From contig JAFZHC010000069.1 in NCBI GenBank assembly GCA_017555025.1, positions 22,607 to 86,606 of the forward strand: a stretch of DNA of 64,000 nucleotides, read 5' to 3'. Each line of letters begins with the position of its first letter. Within the stretch, counting starts at the first letter, position 1. The notes below the pieces were generated by a model. It had not been told where the DNA came from. It searched no databases and saw only the letters and a list, made by a program, of their open reading frames with translations. The position numbers and the translations under genes are program-made. Below, in pieces: positions 61,827 to 64,000 of this stretch. The stretch is from Akkermansia sp. Its GTDB lineage: Bacteria; Verrucomicrobiota; Verrucomicrobiia; Verrucomicrobiales; Akkermansiaceae.

Positions 61827-62711
61827 TCAATAATCGCGGTTCAGCAGGTAATCGCTGATGGTCAGCAGAGCTTCGCGGCGCTCAGGTTCAAACACATTCA
61901 ACGCTGCACGACCGGCTTCCGTCAGCTCGCGGGCTTCGGCGCGGGCGGCATCCATACCCACCAGAGCGGGGTAGGTAGCTTTGGCCACAGCGGCATCCTT
62001 ACCTATGCTCTTGCCCAACACCTCCGGCGTGGAGGTAATATCGAGAATATCATCGATAATCTGGAAAGCCAGCCCCAGGCAACGGCCATAGGTGGTCAGC
62101 GCCTCCAGCTGCTCATCCGTTGCACCGGCTGCCATGGCTCCCAGACGTACAGAGGCCATGATGAGAGCCGTGGTCTTGCCGTTGTGAATGGCTCGCAGCT
62201 CATCCACGCTCAGGCTGCGCCCCTCGCCCTCCAAGTCGAGCACCTGACCGCCAACCAGAGTAAGGCTACCGGTCTGGTAGGCCAGCTCAGCCACATAATC
62301 ACCCACTTGGTAGCGCTCATTGGCCGGTACCTTGGTGAGCATGGCAAATGCCTCTGTCAGCAGGGCATCGCCGGCCAGAATGGCAATACCCTCGCCGAAT
62401 ACCTTGTGATTCGTGGGACGCCCGCGACGCAGGTCATCATTGTCCATGCTGGGCAGATCGTCATGAATGAGCGTGTAGGTGTGCAGCACCTCCAGTGCAC
62501 AGGCTGCATTGAGTGCAGGCTCCACATCGCCACACACGGCGCGAGCCGCCTCCAGACACAGCAGGGGGCGAATGCGCTTGCCGCCGGCAAACACGCTGTA
62601 GCGCATGGCCTTGTGCAGCGTAGTCGGGGCTACGTCTTCTCCGGGTAAGAGCTCGTTCAGCCGAGCCTCCGTCAGCTCAACACCGTTTTTAATGAGAGAT
62701 TTGATGTCCAT
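61827..62711 (-). CDS. ispA: Short-chain polyprenyl (farnesyl/geranylgeranyl) diphosphate synthase
   Basis: IspA-type enzymes build C15-C20 prenyl diphosphates from IPP. The first aspartate-rich motif [20 protein letters not shown] lies near residues 82-101, with the two-residue insertion of bacterial FPP synthases, and the second [11 protein letters not shown] near 216-226; KRIRPLL near 46 binds diphosphate. Length 294 fits. Together with uppS in this window it supplies the undecaprenyl carrier. It lies between asd and an ABC ATPase gene in a tight minus-strand run. Confidence 0.95.
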   Translation of the reverse strand: MDIKSLIKNGVELTEARLNELLPGEDVAPTTLHKAMRYSVFAGGKRIRPLLCLEAARAVCGDVEPALNAACALEVLHTYTLIHDDLPSMDNDDLRRGRPTNHKVFGEGIAILAGDALLTEAFAMLTKVPANERYQVGDYVAELAYQTGSLTLVGGQVLDLEGEGRSLSVDELRAIHNGKTTALIMASVRLGAMAAGATDEQLEALTTYGRCLGLAFQIIDDILDITSTPEVLGKSIGKDAAVAKATYPALVGMDAARAEARELTEAGRAALNVFEPERREALLTISDYLLNRDY

Positions 62712-62728
62712 GGTCGCGGGAGCCTTGA

Positions 62729-63742
62729 TTAGTTACCCTTAACCAGCAGCTCGGCAATCTGCACGGCATTGAGTGCAGCACCCTTGCGCACCTGGTCACC
62801 CACAACCCACAGGTTCAGAGCATTGTCCACGGCCAGGTCCTTGCGGATACGGCCTACGAAGCAGGTGTCGCCGTTGGTGGAATCGAGCGGGGTGGGCCAT
62901 ACACCGGCCTCGGGCTCATCCATGAGTGCTACTCCGGGCTTGTCCTCGTAGCAGGCACGGGCGCCCTCTACATCTACCGGCTGCTCAAATTGAGCCACGC
63001 AGGAAATGGAGTGGCTGCGGTAAACCGGCACGCGCACGCAAGTGCAGGTCACCTTCAGCTCGGGCAGCCCCATAATCTTGCGACCTTCATTGAGCATCTT
63101 CAGCTCCTCCTTCGTGTAACCGGTATCGGTGAACTTGTCAATCTGCGGCAGCACGTTGAAGGCAATCTGGCGGGGATAGGTGGAAATTTCAACCGGGTGA
63201 CCGTTGGAGATGGCTCGCACCTGGTTCTCCAGCTCGGTGATGCCGTGTTGGCCGCTGCCGCTCACAGCCTGATAGCTGCTGGCAATGATGGTCTTCAGAC
63301 CGTACTTCTGGTGCAGGGGGAACAGCGCCATCAACGTGATGATGGTCGTGCAGTTCGGGTTGGCAATGATATTGCGCGGGTGGTTAAAAGCAGCCTCGGG
63401 GTTAATTTCAGGTACAACCAACGGCACATCGGCATCCTGACGGAAGGCAGAGGAGTTGTCCACTACCACGCAACCGGCTGCACCGGCGATGGGGGCATAC
63501 TCGCGGGAGATGTCACCGCCGGCTGCAAACAGAGCCAAGTCAACATCAGCAAAGGAATCCTTGGTCAGCTCTTCCACCGTGAGCATCTCGCCGCGGAAGG
63601 CAACCTGTTTACCGGCAGAACGTTTGGAAGCCAGAAGTTTGAGGGAGGCCAGCGGGAAATTGCGGGTCTCAAGGCAGGAAAGAAGCTCAACGCCTACCGC
63701 TCCGGTAGCGCCGACGATTGCGACTCGGGGATTTGTCATCAT
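62729..63742 (-). CDS. asd: Aspartate-semialdehyde dehydrogenase
   Basis: Asd reduces aspartyl phosphate to the semialdehyde, the branch point for lysine, diaminopimelate, threonine and methionine. From the ATG at 63742 (337 residues): NADP-binding VAIVGATGAVGVELL (residues 7-21), the catalytic cysteine in ANPNCTTIITLMAL (about 131), YQAVSGSGQHG near 157, and the C-terminal WVVGDQVRKGAALNAVQIAELL. A second ATG is the next codon. A TTGCTA/TATAAT promoter precedes it with a leader of about 57 nt. It heads the seven-gene run down to 57797. Confidence 0.96.
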   Translation of the reverse strand: MMTNPRVAIVGATGAVGVELLSCLETRNFPLASLKLLASKRSAGKQVAFRGEMLTVEELTKDSFADVDLALFAAGGDISREYAPIAGAAGCVVVDNSSAFRQDADVPLVVPEINPEAAFNHPRNIIANPNCTTIITLMALFPLHQKYGLKTIIASSYQAVSGSGQHGITELENQVRAISNGHPVEISTYPRQIAFNVLPQIDKFTDTGYTKEELKMLNEGRKIMGLPELKVTCTCVRVPVYRSHSISCVAQFEQPVDVEGARACYEDKPGVALMDEPEAGVWPTPLDSTNGDTCFVGRIRKDLAVDNALNLWVVGDQVRKGAALNAVQIAELLVKGN

Positions 63743-63805
63743 ATTGTCGATTTCTGGTTTCTGGTTCTGCGGTGCAGCACGCACTCCGGCTGGTGCACCC
63801 GCGTT

Positions 63806-63833
63806 ATTATAGCCCGTTTACCATGAATAGCAA
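63806..63833 (-). promoter_or_regulatory. Promoter of the asd-led operon
   Basis: On the minus strand TTGCTA (63833-63828) and a perfect TATAAT (63811-63806), 16 bp apart. The leader before asd can form a small GTGCA/TGCAC hairpin. Confidence 0.65.
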
Positions 63834-63965
63834 GACAAAAGAGCAGTTTCGCCTTTCTTTGAGAGTGGCAAAATTAAATGCGACACGATGAGAGCACAAA
63901 AAAGGTGCTCTTCTGAATGAAAGATGGTATAGTCAATTCGCCAAAACCAAAAATACACTCTCTAC

Positions 63966-64000
63966 ATGAAAAGCACCAGAACAAAGACTACTACTTTTCG
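63966..64000 (+). CDS. Start of a gene cut by the window edge
   Basis: An ATG at 63966 opens a frame (MKSTRTKTTTF) that runs off the right edge. TATAGT at 63928-63933 could be its -10 box. Only eleven codons are visible, so neither function nor certainty of coding can be given. Confidence 0.3.
   Translation, partial: MKSTRTKTTTF

Overview
The window reads as a chromosomal stretch of a Gram-negative bacterium, most likely a gut Verrucomicrobiota of the Akkermansiaceae type. This is an inference from gene content, not a database match. It carries KdsB for LPS, outer-membrane barrels, TatC, a GH35 beta-galactosidase, and a NahK-like N-acetylhexosamine kinase paired with a sugar nucleotidyltransferase, which suits a mucin or host-glycan degrader. 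Many genes have no Shine-Dalgarno sequence. No rRNA, tRNA, CRISPR array, transposase or prophage was found.

Layout. 1-7.7 kb: the end of a helical-repeat protein, murJ with an extra periplasmic insert, a disturbed AT-rich gap, a solitary nuoA, and cobalamin-dependent metH. 7.9-16 kb: the NahK/nucleotidyltransferase pair, a zinc-ribbon membrane protein coupled to an EamA exporter, an exported unknown, a DUF4236 protein with a membrane protein, and the GH35 enzyme. 16-26 kb: ffh, a C_GCAxxG_C_C redox protein behind a DeaD-like RNA helicase, a three-gene cluster of a membrane protein and two exported ankyrin proteins, and a beta-CASP nuclease-like protein. 26-36 kb: two small exported proteins, ilvA, maf, a membrane metallophosphoesterase, stand-alone coaB with rsgA, and a large SNF2 helicase. 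36-46 kb: folP, kdsB-uppS, three exported thioredoxin-fold proteins, an AP2-like small protein, rarA, and a nitroreductase. 46-57 kb: ilvD with an MFS carrier and a membrane ankyrin protein, an OmpA-like barrel, a fused PlsC-GNAT aminolipid synthase candidate, pdxA, a DUF2147 protein and a porin-like barrel. 57.4-57.75 kb: an intergenic island of GC-rich hairpins around a foldable core. 57.8-63.7 kb: a minus-strand run asd-ispA-ABC ATPase-tatC followed by three related four-helix membrane proteins, the last fused to an acetyltransferase.

Two patterns cut across the window. First, about twenty promoters can be read by eye as TTGACA-like, exactly 17 bp, TAGAAT-like, and in about ten genes the -10 box ends only 6-9 nt before the start codon, which predicts leaderless or nearly leaderless mRNAs. 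Second, several conserved membrane proteins (MurJ, TatC) carry lineage-specific periplasmic insertions, and exported thioredoxin and ankyrin proteins are unusually frequent.

Pathway links inside the window are isoleucine/valine synthesis (ilvA, ilvD), lysine/threonine/methionine (asd, metH), isoprenoid carrier and envelope synthesis (ispA, uppS, murJ, kdsB), cofactors (folP, pdxA, coaB) and protein export (ffh, tatC).
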